DNA from: Chloroflexota bacterium
Lineage (GTDB): Bacteria; Chloroflexota; Limnocylindria; P2-11E
Direction of reading: 5' to 3'
Assembly (NCBI GenBank): GCA_005882765.1
Contig: VBDV01000120.1
Span: 1-32,217 of the forward strand
Length of the DNA: 32,217 nt
A program made the position numbers and the translations under genes. Positions 16,734-25,690 of this stretch are shown one piece after another (within the stretch, counting starts at the first letter, position 1; every line of letters starts with the position of its first letter). The notes under the pieces are model-generated. The model saw only the letters and a list, made by a program, of their open reading frames with translations. It searched no databases and was not told the DNA's origin.

Positions 16734-17719
16734 TACTCGGCAGGTTCGTCCGGCACGGAGGGCCACAGCATCCCCTCCTCGATGTAGCGGACCCACACCT
16801 GACCGTCGCGGACGATCACCCGATGCTGCGTGAGGTTGCTTGCTGGCTCCGGGCCGAGGTACGTGCCAAAGCGCGTCCATTCGTAGACGCGCCCGGGAAT
16901 AGCGCACGTGAGGCGGTCGATCGCCGCGTCGTACCGAATCTCGCAGCTCTGGTTAAAGAACGCCCGTGAAGCGAATGCATAAATACCCTGCTTACCGCGG
17001 ACCACGTAGAACGGAGCGTTGTCGTAGGTGCGGTACGGCGGGCGAATGATCGCGCCAGCGGGAAGCGGAGTGAGCGTCACGCTCCCGACAGCGATGTTGG
17101 CGAGGGGGCCAAGGCCATCCCATCCCCGATATTCGCCGGTCGCGGGAGGAGCCGGATCGGGGCGAATACTGCGGACAACGCCGGCGATCGCCGCGATATC
17201 CGCGGCGGGCGCGTCGTCTGCCCAGCGTGCGACGACGAACAGCGGCTGGTCGAACAGTCGGAAGCCGATCGCAGCCTCGTGGCGGTCGCTCGGCACGGTC
17301 CGCCCGAAAAACGGCGCAGCGGTGCTCCAGTCAAGAGGCAGCGCCGTCTCGGTGGTGGGACCGCTGCACCCGAGGCGGCAGAACTCTTCCACGGCGACCA
17401 CGACCCGACCCGTCGGAAGAGCCGATGCATCGACGTCTCCATTCCCCGGCACTACGGGCAGATCGGTGAGCGGCCCGTTTGCGGCGAGGAAGTAACGGCT
17501 CGTGGCGCGGTTTACGAAACCCACGGCCGCGTTCCACGTCCACCGCGCGGGTATTTCGAGGCTCAGCCCGCGGTCGTACAGGTTGACCTTCACATCGGCG
17601 GGTGCTCGGGCGGCGCCAGATTGTGGGCTCGACGGAGGCGCCAGGCTCGGTGACGGGACCGCCTGCGACGGCCTGCACGCCGAAAGTGTCAGGACCGCGA
17701 TCACGGCGAGCCGGAGCAC
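16730..17719 (-). CDS. Hypothetical lipoprotein
   Basis: About 329 aa, family not recognised. From GTG 17719 the product starts LRLAVIAVLTLSAC, a hydrophobic run ending in a good lipobox (LSAC). A Ser/Pro/Ala-rich linker of ~30 residues and a mixed alpha/beta extracellular part follow. A GAAG-type purine stretch just upstream of the GTG could be its ribosome site; the resulting signal peptide is short. A CTG 18 nt further upstream would give a more usual length. There is a Cys pair in EEFCRLGCSG and another two Cys near QSCEIRYDAAIDRLTCAI, which could form disulfides. It lies 43 nt after the EF-G-like gene on the same strand and is probably co-transcribed. Confidence 0.7.
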   Translation of the reverse strand: MLRLAVIAVLTLSACRPSQAVPSPSLAPPSSPQSGAARAPADVKVNLYDRGLSLEIPARWTWNAAVGFVNRATSRYFLAANGPLTDLPVVPGNGDVDASALPTGRVVVAVEEFCRLGCSGPTTETALPLDWSTAAPFFGRTVPSDRHEAAIGFRLFDQPLFVVARWADDAPAADIAAIAGVVRSIRPDPAPPATGEYRGWDGLGPLANIAVGSVTLTPLPAGAIIRPPYRTYDNAPFYVVRGKQGIYAFASRAFFNQSCEIRYDAAIDRLTCAIPGRVYEWTRFGTYLGPEPASNLTQHRVIVRDGQVWVRYIEEGMLWPSVPDEPAEY

Positions 17720-17762
17720 GTCTCTTCTAACGCACAGCCGGCGCGATGGTTCCGTCAGAGAT

Positions 17763-19850
17763 CTACCTCGCTGCTGCTGGCTGCTCCTCCACGTGCTCCT
17801 CGTGCGCTGCGATGACCTTCTGGGCGATGTGTGACGGGCACTCTTCGTACCCAAGCACTTCGGCGCTGAACGTGCCCCGGCCACCGGTCATCGAGCGCAG
17901 GTCAGTCGCATAGCGGAACGTCTCGGCCATCGGGACGTGCGCCTTGATCCGCTGAAGGCCTGCGCCCGTCGCCTCCATGCCGAGCACGCGTCCCCGCCTT
18001 GAGTTGAGATCGGCGAGCACGTCGCCCATCTGCTCCTCGGGCACGAGGACCTCGAGGTTCATGATCGGCTCGAGCAAGAAAGGCTGCGCTTCCTTCACGC
18101 AGTTCTGGAGCGCGAGCGATCCCGCGATCTTGAAGCTCATCTCGCTCGAGTCCACCGCATGGAAGCTCCCGTCGAAGAGGGTCGCCTTGAAGTCGGAGAG
18201 CGGGTACCCGGCGATGACGCCGCGCTCGGCGGTCTCGCGTACGCCCTTCTCGACCGCGGGCCAGAAGTTTCGCGGGACCGAGCCTCCCACGATCCGCGTC
18301 GCGTACACGACGCCTGACCCCGCGGGCTGCGGCTCGATCTCGAGGAACACGTCGCCGAACTGCCCATGGCCGCCGGTCTGACGCTTGTAGCGGCCCTGCG
18401 CCTGGGCTTTCCCGCGGATCGACTCGCGGTAGGGAACCCGCGGCGTCCGCATCTCGACCTGGACGCCGAACTTGTTCTTCAGGTGATTCACCGCGACCTC
18501 GATCGCGGACTCACCGATCGCCGACAGGATCGTCTCGTGCGTCGCATCCTCGCGGCGGACGTGAAGCGTCGGGTCTTCGTCGGTCAGCTTGTGGAGCGCC
18601 GTCGCGAGCTTGTCGAGATCCGCCTTGCTCGAAGGCTCGATGGCCACCGCGAACGACGGCGGCGGAAACTCGATCGCGTCGTACTGGATGACCGCGTCCT
18701 TGTCGCAGAGCGTGGCGTTCGTCGTAGTCGCTGTGAGCTTCGGGATCGCACAGATATCGCCCGCGCCGACCGCATCGGTCGTCTCCTGCTCCTTGCCGCG
18801 GAGAAAGAAGATCTGACCAACGCGCTCGGTCTCCTTCTTCGTTGCGTCGAAGACCTGCGCGTTGTGGTGCAGCGTCCCCGAGTAGACCCGGACGTAGCTG
18901 AGCTTTCCCACAAAGGGGTCGGCGAGGGTCTTGAAGACGAAGGCCGACAGCTTGTCCGACGGATCGGGCTTCCGCGCGATCTCGTCACCCGATGGCGATC
19001 TGCCGATGACCGAGCCGGCCTCGGCAGGTGAGGGGAGCATCTCGCGCACCGTGTTGAGAAGCGCGGCAAAGCCGACGCGCTTATGCGCGGACGAGGCTGC
19101 GACCGGTATGACCTTGCCCTCACGCACTGCCTTGTGCAGCGCGTCGCGAAGCTCGTCGTACGAGAGCTCCTTTCCGTCCAGGTAGCGCGTCAGGAGGTCC
19201 TCGTCCGTTTCGACGATCGCCTCGACAAGCTGCTGCCGGTAATTCCCGACGCGGTCGGCCTCTTCCTTCCCGACGTCGGCGACCGGGTCTTTCGGTCCCT
19301 CGAGGACCTGGCCGTGGAGGAGGTCGATGGTCGCCTTCAGATCCTGATGCTCTCCGACGGGCACGTGGAGGGGCACGACACGGATGCCGTAGGCCTCACG
19401 AAGCTGCTCCAGCACCCGGTCGAAGTCCGCGTTCTCGCGGTCGAGCCGGCCGACGACGACGATTCGCGGCGTTTCGGCGTTCTCGAGCTCCGACCACACC
19501 GTCTGGGTGCCGACCTGGACACCCGCGGAGGCGTCGACGAAGACGATCGCCGCGTCCGCCACTCGCAGCCCGGCGTGCTGGTCGCCGGCAAAGTCGGCAA
19601 AGCCCGGCGTGTCGATGAGGTTGATCTTGATTCCGTCGTGCGTGAACGAGGCGAGCGCCATGTTGATGGTGATGTGCCGCTTCTGTTCCTCCGGATCGGT
19701 GTCCAGGATGCTGGTGCCGTCATCGACCTTGCCGAGACGAGTCGTCGCCCCGACCGAGTGGAGGAGGGATTCGACGAGGCTCGTCTTTCCCGATCCTCCG
19801 TGGCCGACGACGGCCACGTTTCTGATCTTCGTGGGCTCCGGTGATGCCAT
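17763..19850 (-). CDS. EF-G-like translational GTPase (EF-G paralogue, FusA2 type)
   Basis: 695-aa five-domain translation-factor GTPase. G1 is GHGGSGKT (residues 16-23), with the GHGGSGKTS form seen in EF-G paralogues rather than the GHIDAGKT of main EF-G. G3 is DTPGFADF. The G4 position reads VGRLDREN, so the Asn and Lys of NKxD are missing but the Asp is kept. Domain II, domain III, and the domain IV-V region (TGGHGQFGDVFLEIEP, VPEEQMGDVLADLNSRRGRV, RGTFSAEVLGYEECP) follow in order. ATG 19850 is 7 nt after GGGGAG and gives the family N-terminus; in-frame extension to 19910 would run into yebC. Its role may be accessory in translocation or ribosome recycling; this is not shown by sequence. 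Confidence 0.88.
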   Translation of the reverse strand: MASPEPTKIRNVAVVGHGGSGKTSLVESLLHSVGATTRLGKVDDGTSILDTDPEEQKRHITINMALASFTHDGIKINLIDTPGFADFAGDQHAGLRVADAAIVFVDASAGVQVGTQTVWSELENAETPRIVVVGRLDRENADFDRVLEQLREAYGIRVVPLHVPVGEHQDLKATIDLLHGQVLEGPKDPVADVGKEEADRVGNYRQQLVEAIVETDEDLLTRYLDGKELSYDELRDALHKAVREGKVIPVAASSAHKRVGFAALLNTVREMLPSPAEAGSVIGRSPSGDEIARKPDPSDKLSAFVFKTLADPFVGKLSYVRVYSGTLHHNAQVFDATKKETERVGQIFFLRGKEQETTDAVGAGDICAIPKLTATTTNATLCDKDAVIQYDAIEFPPPSFAVAIEPSSKADLDKLATALHKLTDEDPTLHVRREDATHETILSAIGESAIEVAVNHLKNKFGVQVEMRTPRVPYRESIRGKAQAQGRYKRQTGGHGQFGDVFLEIEPQPAGSGVVYATRIVGGSVPRNFWPAVEKGVRETAERGVIAGYPLSDFKATLFDGSFHAVDSSEMSFKIAGSLALQNCVKEAQPFLLEPIMNLEVLVPEEQMGDVLADLNSRRGRVLGMEATGAGLQRIKAHVPMAETFRYATDLRSMTGGRGTFSAEVLGYEECPSHIAQKVIAAHEEHVEEQPAAAR

Positions 19851-19877
19851 CAAGACTCTCCCCAGCGCATGATGCGT

Positions 19878-19886
19878 TGCTAGTAT
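19878..19886 (+). promoter_or_regulatory. Extended -10 promoter for yebC (possibly bidirectional)
   Basis: TGC plus TAGTAT forms an extended -10 element ending 8 nt before the yebC ATG. Initiation would fall about at the ATG, so the message would be nearly leaderless, and no Shine-Dalgarno is present. On the other strand the same bases give GATACT, a possible -10 for the EF-G-like gene with a ~30-nt leader containing its GGGGAG. No -35 is seen in either direction. Confidence 0.5.
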
Positions 19887-19894
19887 CACCCGCG

Positions 19895-20638
19895 ATGTCG
19901 GGGCACTCAAAGTGGAGCCAGATCAAGCGCCAAAAAGGCGCGGCCGACGTCAAACGTGGCGTCGTCTTCACCAAGATGACCAAGGAAATCATGCTCGCTG
20001 CGAAGGAAGGTGGAGGCGATCCGGACGCCAATTTCCGGCTCCGGCTGGCGATGGATCGCGCCCGCGCGGTGAACATGCCCCGCGACAACATCCAACGCGC
20101 GATCGATCGGGCGACCGGGAGCGCCGAAGGCGCGGCGCTCGAGAGCATCGTGTACGAGGGCTACGCGCCGGGCGGCGTGTCCGTGATGATCGAGGCTGCT
20201 ACGGATAACCGGAACCGAACGGTTTCAGAGATCCGCGCGGCGTTCACACGCGGCGGCGGCAAGCTCGGCGAGTCCGGCTCGGTCCAGTGGCTCTTCGAGC
20301 AAAAGGGCGTCATCGAGATTGACACCAAAGGCAAAGACCCGGACGCGATCCAGCTTGCGGCGATCGACGCCGGCGCGGAGGACGTCGAAGTCGAGCCGGG
20401 TCTGGCCACCGTTTACACGACACCGACCTCATTCGAACGCGTGCGGAAGGCGCTCGAGTCGGCCGGGATCAAGACGGGCGCCGCGGAGCTGTCGATGCGC
20501 CCCACCACGACGGTCCGCGTCGAAGGGGAGGCCGCGAGAAAGCTCCTCGGTCTCGTCGAGGCGCTCGAGGATCTCGACGACGTCATCAAAGTACACGCGA
20601 ATTTCGACGTTCCCGAAGAGGTCCTCCAGCACGCCTAG
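19895..20638 (+). CDS. yebC: YebC/PmpR-family transcription/translation regulator
   Basis: 247-aa member of the YebC/TACO1 family. It begins GHSKWSQIKRQKGAADVKRG, the highly conserved family signature, which fixes the start at ATG 19895. Further family blocks are DNIQRAIDRATG, YEGYAPGGVSVMIEA and the GSVQWLFEQKG segment. Described members either bind DNA as regulators (PmpR) or help ribosomes with stalling sequences (YebC, TACO1); the sequence does not decide between them. It heads the ruvC-ruvA cluster, a very common neighbourhood. It is transcribed away from the EF-G-like gene across 44 bp. Confidence 0.95.
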   Translation: MSGHSKWSQIKRQKGAADVKRGVVFTKMTKEIMLAAKEGGGDPDANFRLRLAMDRARAVNMPRDNIQRAIDRATGSAEGAALESIVYEGYAPGGVSVMIEAATDNRNRTVSEIRAAFTRGGGKLGESGSVQWLFEQKGVIEIDTKGKDPDAIQLAAIDAGAEDVEVEPGLATVYTTPTSFERVRKALESAGIKTGAAELSMRPTTTVRVEGEAARKLLGLVEALEDLDDVIKVHANFDVPEEVLQHA

Positions 20639-20645
20639 CCGCGTC

Positions 20646-21137
20646 ATCCTCGGGATCGATCCCGGGACGACCGGGATGGGATACGCGTTCCTCGTCGCCG
20701 CACCGGAGCGCGCGCTACTGCTCGAATGCGGGGTCGTCGATGTGCGCGCGAGCACGACCGCGGCGGAGCGGCTGCTCGCGATCTCCAAGGCGCTCGACGA
20801 GCTGATCCGCCGCCATCGGCCCTTCGTCCTCGCCGTCGAGCGTCTCTACTTCAACAAGAACGTCCAGACTGCAATGCGCGTCTCCGAAGCGCGTGGGATC
20901 GCACTGCTCTGCGGCGCGCGGGCAGCGCTCGAGATCGCGGAATACACACCTCAAGAAGTGAAGATGTCGGTGACAGGAAATGGGCGAGCCGACAAGAAGG
21001 CGGTGCAGCGAATGCTCCCTCTTCTCGTCGCGCTCGACGTGCCGATCACCCAGGACAACGTGGCCGACGCCGTCGCGATCGCACTCACGCATGCGCAACG
21101 CGCGCGCTTCGCCGATGCCGTGGCAGCTGCGACATGA
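20646..21137 (+). CDS. ruvC: Holliday junction resolvase RuvC, apparent ATC start
   Basis: Homodimeric endonuclease that resolves Holliday junctions with RuvAB. The RNase-H-fold acidic residues are visible: Asp in LGIDPGTTGMG, Glu in LAVERLYFNKN, and two Asp in TQDNVADAVAIAL. From ATC 20646 the product would be ~163 aa, a normal RuvC length. The start is anomalous: the reading frame holds no ATG, GTG or TTG between TTG 20352, deep in yebC, and the conserved LGIDPG. The ATC directly before LGIDPG is where relatives have Met; ATT 20601 is a weaker alternative. The gene begins 7 nt after the yebC stop and overlaps the next ORF as ATGA. Confidence 0.9.
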   Translation: MLGIDPGTTGMGYAFLVAAPERALLLECGVVDVRASTTAAERLLAISKALDELIRRHRPFVLAVERLYFNKNVQTAMRVSEARGIALLCGARAALEIAEYTPQEVKMSVTGNGRADKKAVQRMLPLLVALDVPITQDNVADAVAIALTHAQRARFADAVAAAT

Positions 21138-21292
21138 GGCTTCGCGCGGGCGGGGAAGGCGAGTGGGGGTCCACGGCGCAGCGGGAGTTGCCGTCCGCCG
21201 AGTGGGCCGAACGGACAAGTGCGCAGGCAAAGGGACCCGCGAGCACGTGGGCCCCCCGAGCCTCAACCCGCCCGCAACGCGGTCCACAGTGA
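21134..21292 (+). CDS. Candidate 52-aa ORF filling the ruvC-ruvA gap
   Basis: This ORF starts with ATG overlapping the ruvC stop (ATGA) and ends with TGA overlapping the ruvA start (GTGA). It therefore fits the gap exactly, in the same 4-nt style as genuine gene pairs in this window. The product is basic and rich in Arg, Ala, Gly, Pro and Trp (RLRAGGEGEWGSTAQREL... EWAERTSAQAKG), with no membrane span or known motif. No homologue is recognised. It may be only a spacer that a ribosome traverses to reach ruvA, or noise in GC-rich DNA. Against noise, ruvA has no Shine-Dalgarno of its own. Confidence 0.4.
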   Translation: MRLRAGGEGEWGSTAQRELPSAEWAERTSAQAKGPASTWAPRASTRPQRGPQ

Positions 21293-21870
21293 TCGCCGCC
21301 GTACGCGGCACGGTGATCGCGCGCGGCGCGGATCACGTGGTCGTCGAGACGAACGGGGTCGGCTACAAGGTCCACGTACCTCGACAGCCGACGCGCGACG
21401 AGGTGCTCCTGCATACGCATCACACGGTCCGCGAAGACGACCAGTCGCTCTATGGGTTTGAATCCCGCGACGAGCTCGCGCTCTTCGAGATGCTCATCAG
21501 CGTCTCGGGCGTTGGCCCGAAGGCCGGACTCGCGATCCTCTCGGTCGCACGGCCCGCGGAGATCGCGGGCGCGATCGCGTCAGGCGACGCCGCCGCACTC
21601 GCGCGCGCGCCGGGTGTCGGAAAGAAGACCGCCGAGCGGCTGATCGTCGACTTGAAAGGCAAGATCGGGCGCGTCGCAGGCCTTCCGGTAACGGCAGGCG
21701 CGCTCACAGTCGAAGACGACGCGCAAGCCGCGCTTGTCGCTCTTGGCTACACACCGTCGGAAGCGGCCACGGCGCTTCGCGCCGCACCCTCAAAAGGGGG
21801 CGCCACAACCGAGGAACGGCTGGCGGCGGCCCTCCGTGTCACCGGACGGACGGCGGTCGCAGGGAGGTGA
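21289..21870 (+). CDS. ruvA: Holliday junction branch-migration protein RuvA
   Basis: 193-aa junction-binding subunit that targets the RuvB motor to four-way DNA. Domain I is an OB fold (IAAVRGTVIARGADHVVVE... GVGYKVHVP). Domain II has two helix-hairpin-helix motifs (SVSGVGPKAGLAIL and RAPGVGKKTAERLIVDLKGK). Domain III (~145-193) is the RuvB-binding helix bundle with ALVALGYTPSEA. Start GTG 21289 restores the family N-terminus, (M)IAAVRG; it has no clear Shine-Dalgarno and overlaps the small ORF stop. RuvB, normally the next gene, is not in this window; a pilin gene follows instead. Confidence 0.93.
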   Translation: MIAAVRGTVIARGADHVVVETNGVGYKVHVPRQPTRDEVLLHTHHTVREDDQSLYGFESRDELALFEMLISVSGVGPKAGLAILSVARPAEIAGAIASGDAAALARAPGVGKKTAERLIVDLKGKIGRVAGLPVTAGALTVEDDAQAALVALGYTPSEAATALRAAPSKGGATTEERLAAALRVTGRTAVAGR

Positions 21871-21950
21871 CGGAAAGTACCGTCGGCCTAGTAGGCGAGC
21901 ATGCGATTTGCGACCATTGCCGCGGCCGCCGCGCCGTGGAAGGAGCGTGC

Positions 21951-22103
21951 ATGGTCGAGTTTCTGACGAAAGAAGAAGGCCAAGGACTAGTCGAGTACGC
22001 ACTCATCATCGCGGTCATCGCGATCGCAGTCATCGTCGCGATGGTCTTTTTCCGCGATCAGCTCTCGAACTACTTCTCGAACATCGGCAATAACCTCACG
22101 TAG
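21951..22103 (+). CDS. Flp/Fap-type pilin subunit
   Basis: 50-aa prepilin of the tight-adherence (Tad) type IVb pilus. The short leader ends in Gly10, and cleavage before Gln11 places Glu at +5 and Tyr at +6 (QGLVEY), the hallmark of Flp pilins processed by a TadV/prepilin peptidase. One hydrophobic helix ALIIAVIAIAVIVAMVFF follows, then a short polar tail. ATG 21951 is preceded by GGAAGGAG at 21938-21945, an excellent site. The frame is also open from GTG 21867, overlapping the ruvA stop, with a CDHC motif, but the short leader is normal. No other tad genes are nearby, so the assembly machinery must be elsewhere. The 80 bp upstream show no convincing promoter. Confidence 0.9.
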   Translation: MVEFLTKEEGQGLVEYALIIAVIAIAVIVAMVFFRDQLSNYFSNIGNNLT

Positions 22104-22130
22104 GAGCGGCGCGGCGGCCAGCCGCTCCTA
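22101..22130 (+). terminator. Hairpin at the end of the pilin gene
   Basis: Arms 22101-22110 and 22121-22130 pair perfectly over 10 bp with a 10-nt loop, and the pilin stop codon lies in the left arm. There is no T-tract, so it may protect the 3' end of the pilin message rather than terminate. Confidence 0.55.
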
Positions 22131-22154
22131 GCGCCGGAGGGGATTCTCACCAAG

Positions 22155-22163
22155 TGATATAGT
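22155..22163 (+). promoter_or_regulatory. nusA: Extended -10 promoter candidate for the nusA operon
   Basis: TGA plus TATAGT gives an extended -10 element, the best match in the pilin-nusA gap; no -35 is seen. Transcription would start near 22170 and yield a leader of about 100 nt that contains both following hairpins. Confidence 0.5.
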
Positions 22164-22170
22164 TACTACT

Positions 22171-22193
22171 GGCATCCGGCCTGGCCGGACGCC
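22171..22193 (+). promoter_or_regulatory. First leader hairpin upstream of nusA
   Basis: TCCGGC and GCCGGA pair around a 3-nt loop (22175-22189), extended by GGC/GCC across one A-C mismatch. It would sit at the very 5' end of the predicted nusA transcript. Confidence 0.5.
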
Positions 22194-22205
22194 GCGTCGG
22201 GCACC

Positions 22206-22232
22206 AAAAAGTGGGTCGACCCCACTTTTTTT
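22206..22232 (+). terminator. Intrinsic terminator 40 nt upstream of nusA
   Basis: Arms 22206-22215 and 22221-22230 form a 10-bp stem with a 5-nt loop (TCGAC), ending in a run of seven T. An A-run precedes it, so it could act in both directions. It may terminate the pilin transcript. If the -10 at 22155-22163 is used, it lies inside the nusA leader and would act as an attenuator. Confidence 0.85.
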
Positions 22233-22272
22233 GTCGCCTGAAGCGAATTGAAGATAAGGGGAGAGTTGCCGC

Positions 22273-23490
22273 ATGAACCGAGAGCTCGTCACCGGCCTCG
22301 CGCAACTCTCAGCCGAGAAGGGCCTCCCCAAAGAGGTCGTCAGCGACATCATCGCCCGGGCCATCAAGCGCGCCTACGGCGATGAAGAGCACATCGACGT
22401 CAAGGTCGACGTCCAGACCGGCGCCTTCAAGGTGTTCCTGCTCAAGACCGTCGTCGAGAAGGTCGAGGATCCCAAGATCCAGGTCCAGCTCGACACGGCG
22501 AAAAAGATCAAGCCTGACGCTCAGCTCGGCGACGTGATCCCGTTCGAGGAGTCCGCAGCCGCGCTCGGACGGATCGGCGCCCAGACGGCAAAGCAAGTGA
22601 TCCAGCAGTCGCTCCGCGAAGCCGAGCGCGAGCAGGTCTTCGCCGAGTACGCCGACCGCGAGGGCGACATCATCAACGCCAAGATCAGCCACTTCGACGC
22701 CGGCTCGGCGATCATGGAGCTCGACCGCGGGGCGACGGCGATCCTGCCGCGCTCCGAGCAGGCTCCGCACGAACGGTACTTCGCGGGGCAGGCGCGCAAG
22801 GTCGTGGTGCTCGAGGTCCGTCGGACGCTTCGCGGACCGCAGATCATCGTGAGCCGCGCGCACAAGGCGCTCGTGAAGCGGCTCTTCGAGCTCGAGGTGC
22901 CGGAGATCTTTCACGGCCAGGTCGAGATCGTCGGGATCGCTCGCGAGCCCGGCTCGCGGACGAAGATCGCGGTCCGCGCTCGGCAGCCCGGACTCGACGC
23001 ACGGGGCGCGTGCATCGGCCAGCGCGGTCTGCGCGTGCAGGCGATCGTGAACGAGCTGGGCGGCGAGAAGATCGACATCATCGAGTGGGCCGAGAGCCCC
23101 GAGCGCTACGTCGCGAATGCCCTCGAACCGGCGCACGTCGTCCGGGTGGATATCGTCCCGGACGAGAAGACCGCCTACGTCATCGTTCCCGACCGCCAGC
23201 TGTCGCTGGCAATCGGCAAGGAAGGCCAGAACGCACGCCTCGCCGCGAAGCTCACAGGCTGGCGGATCGACATCCGGAGCGAATCCGAGGTGAGGGCTGA
23301 AGTGGAGCCAGAGCCCGAGCCGGAGCCGGTGGCGGTAGCCGAGCCTGCGCCCGCGGAGGAGGAGTCGGAGATCCGTCACGATCTCGTGGCAGAGGTCGAA
23401 GCCGAGTCCGCACAGGCGGACGAGGAGGACCTGGATGAAGAGGACCGCGCGCTCCTCGGAGGCAAAAAGAAGCGAGCCGAGCGCCGTTAA
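22273..23490 (+). CDS. nusA: Transcription termination/antitermination factor NusA
   Basis: 405-aa RNA-polymerase-associated elongation factor. The N-terminal polymerase-binding domain is at 1-~130. The S1 domain ([20 protein letters not shown]) runs to ~200. KH1 has [17 protein letters not shown]2 has [21 protein letters not shown]. An acidic Glu/Pro/Ala-rich tail (~340-405) ends in a Lys/Arg cluster. ATG 22273 follows the AAGGGGAGAG tract at about 22256-22265. It heads the translation operon; rimP, which usually precedes nusA, is absent and an isolated pilin gene lies there instead. The upstream terminator-like hairpin suggests leader control. The tail-coding region also contains the start and ribosome site of the next gene. 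Confidence 0.95.
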   Translation: MNRELVTGLAQLSAEKGLPKEVVSDIIARAIKRAYGDEEHIDVKVDVQTGAFKVFLLKTVVEKVEDPKIQVQLDTAKKIKPDAQLGDVIPFEESAAALGRIGAQTAKQVIQQSLREAEREQVFAEYADREGDIINAKISHFDAGSAIMELDRGATAILPRSEQAPHERYFAGQARKVVVLEVRRTLRGPQIIVSRAHKALVKRLFELEVPEIFHGQVEIVGIAREPGSRTKIAVRARQPGLDARGACIGQRGLRVQAIVNELGGEKIDIIEWAESPERYVANALEPAHVVRVDIVPDEKTAYVIVPDRQLSLAIGKEGQNARLAAKLTGWRIDIRSESEVRAEVEPEPEPEPVAVAEPAPAEEESEIRHDLVAEVEAESAQADEEDLDEEDRALLGGKKKRAERR

Positions 23491-23783
23491 AACGGCGTCG
23501 CCGCCGCTGCGGAGCCTTCCGCAACGGACCTGCGTCGCCTGCCGGACGGCCCGCGCCAAACGCGAGCTGGTGCGCGTCGTACGCTCACCTACGGGCGAGC
23601 TTTCTGTGGACCTCCGCGGCAAGGCGTCCGGACGCGGGGCGTATCTCGATCCCGACCCGGCATGCCTCGAGCGCGGGCTCGCGGAGGGCGCTTTGGCCAA
23701 GGCGCTAGAAATTGATATCGACGGAGTGACCGCCGACCGGCTGCGAGTCGAGCTCGCGGCGGCGGCCAAGGAACGGAGATCGA

Positions 23784-23791
<8 letters not shown>
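23435..23791 (+). CDS. rnpM: YlxR-family RNA-binding protein (RnpM, RNase P modulator)
   Basis: 118-aa small RNA-binding protein. Conserved PQRTCVACRTARAKRELVRVV carries the C-x2-C pair, followed by the family's GRGAYLDPDPACL. Family members bind RNase P RNA and modulate its activity (RnpM). The start is ATG 23435, lying 56 nt inside nusA in another frame. It is supported by GAGGAGGA at 23422-23429, a very strong ribosome site that doubles as Glu-Glu-Asp codons of the NusA acidic tail. There is no later ATG, GTG or TTG before the conserved core. This gives a ~30-residue basic extension ahead of the usual family start. It overlaps infB by 8 nt. Confidence 0.9.
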
Positions 23792-25688
<1,897 letters not shown>

Positions 25689-25690
25689 CC

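Noticed and set aside
19851-19910. Longer EF-G-like protein starting at 19910
   Set aside because: The extension overlaps the yebC start and its promoter; ATG 19850 has GGGGAG at good spacing and matches the family N-terminus.
21867-21950. N-terminal extension of the Flp pilin from GTG 21867 with a CDHC motif
   Set aside because: ATG 21951 has a far better ribosome site and gives the normal short prepilin leader; the Cys motif is probably chance.
22309-23769. 486-aa minus-strand ORF opposite nusA and ylxR
   Set aside because: Antisense shadow rich in Leu/Arg/Asp repeats; both sense genes are certain.
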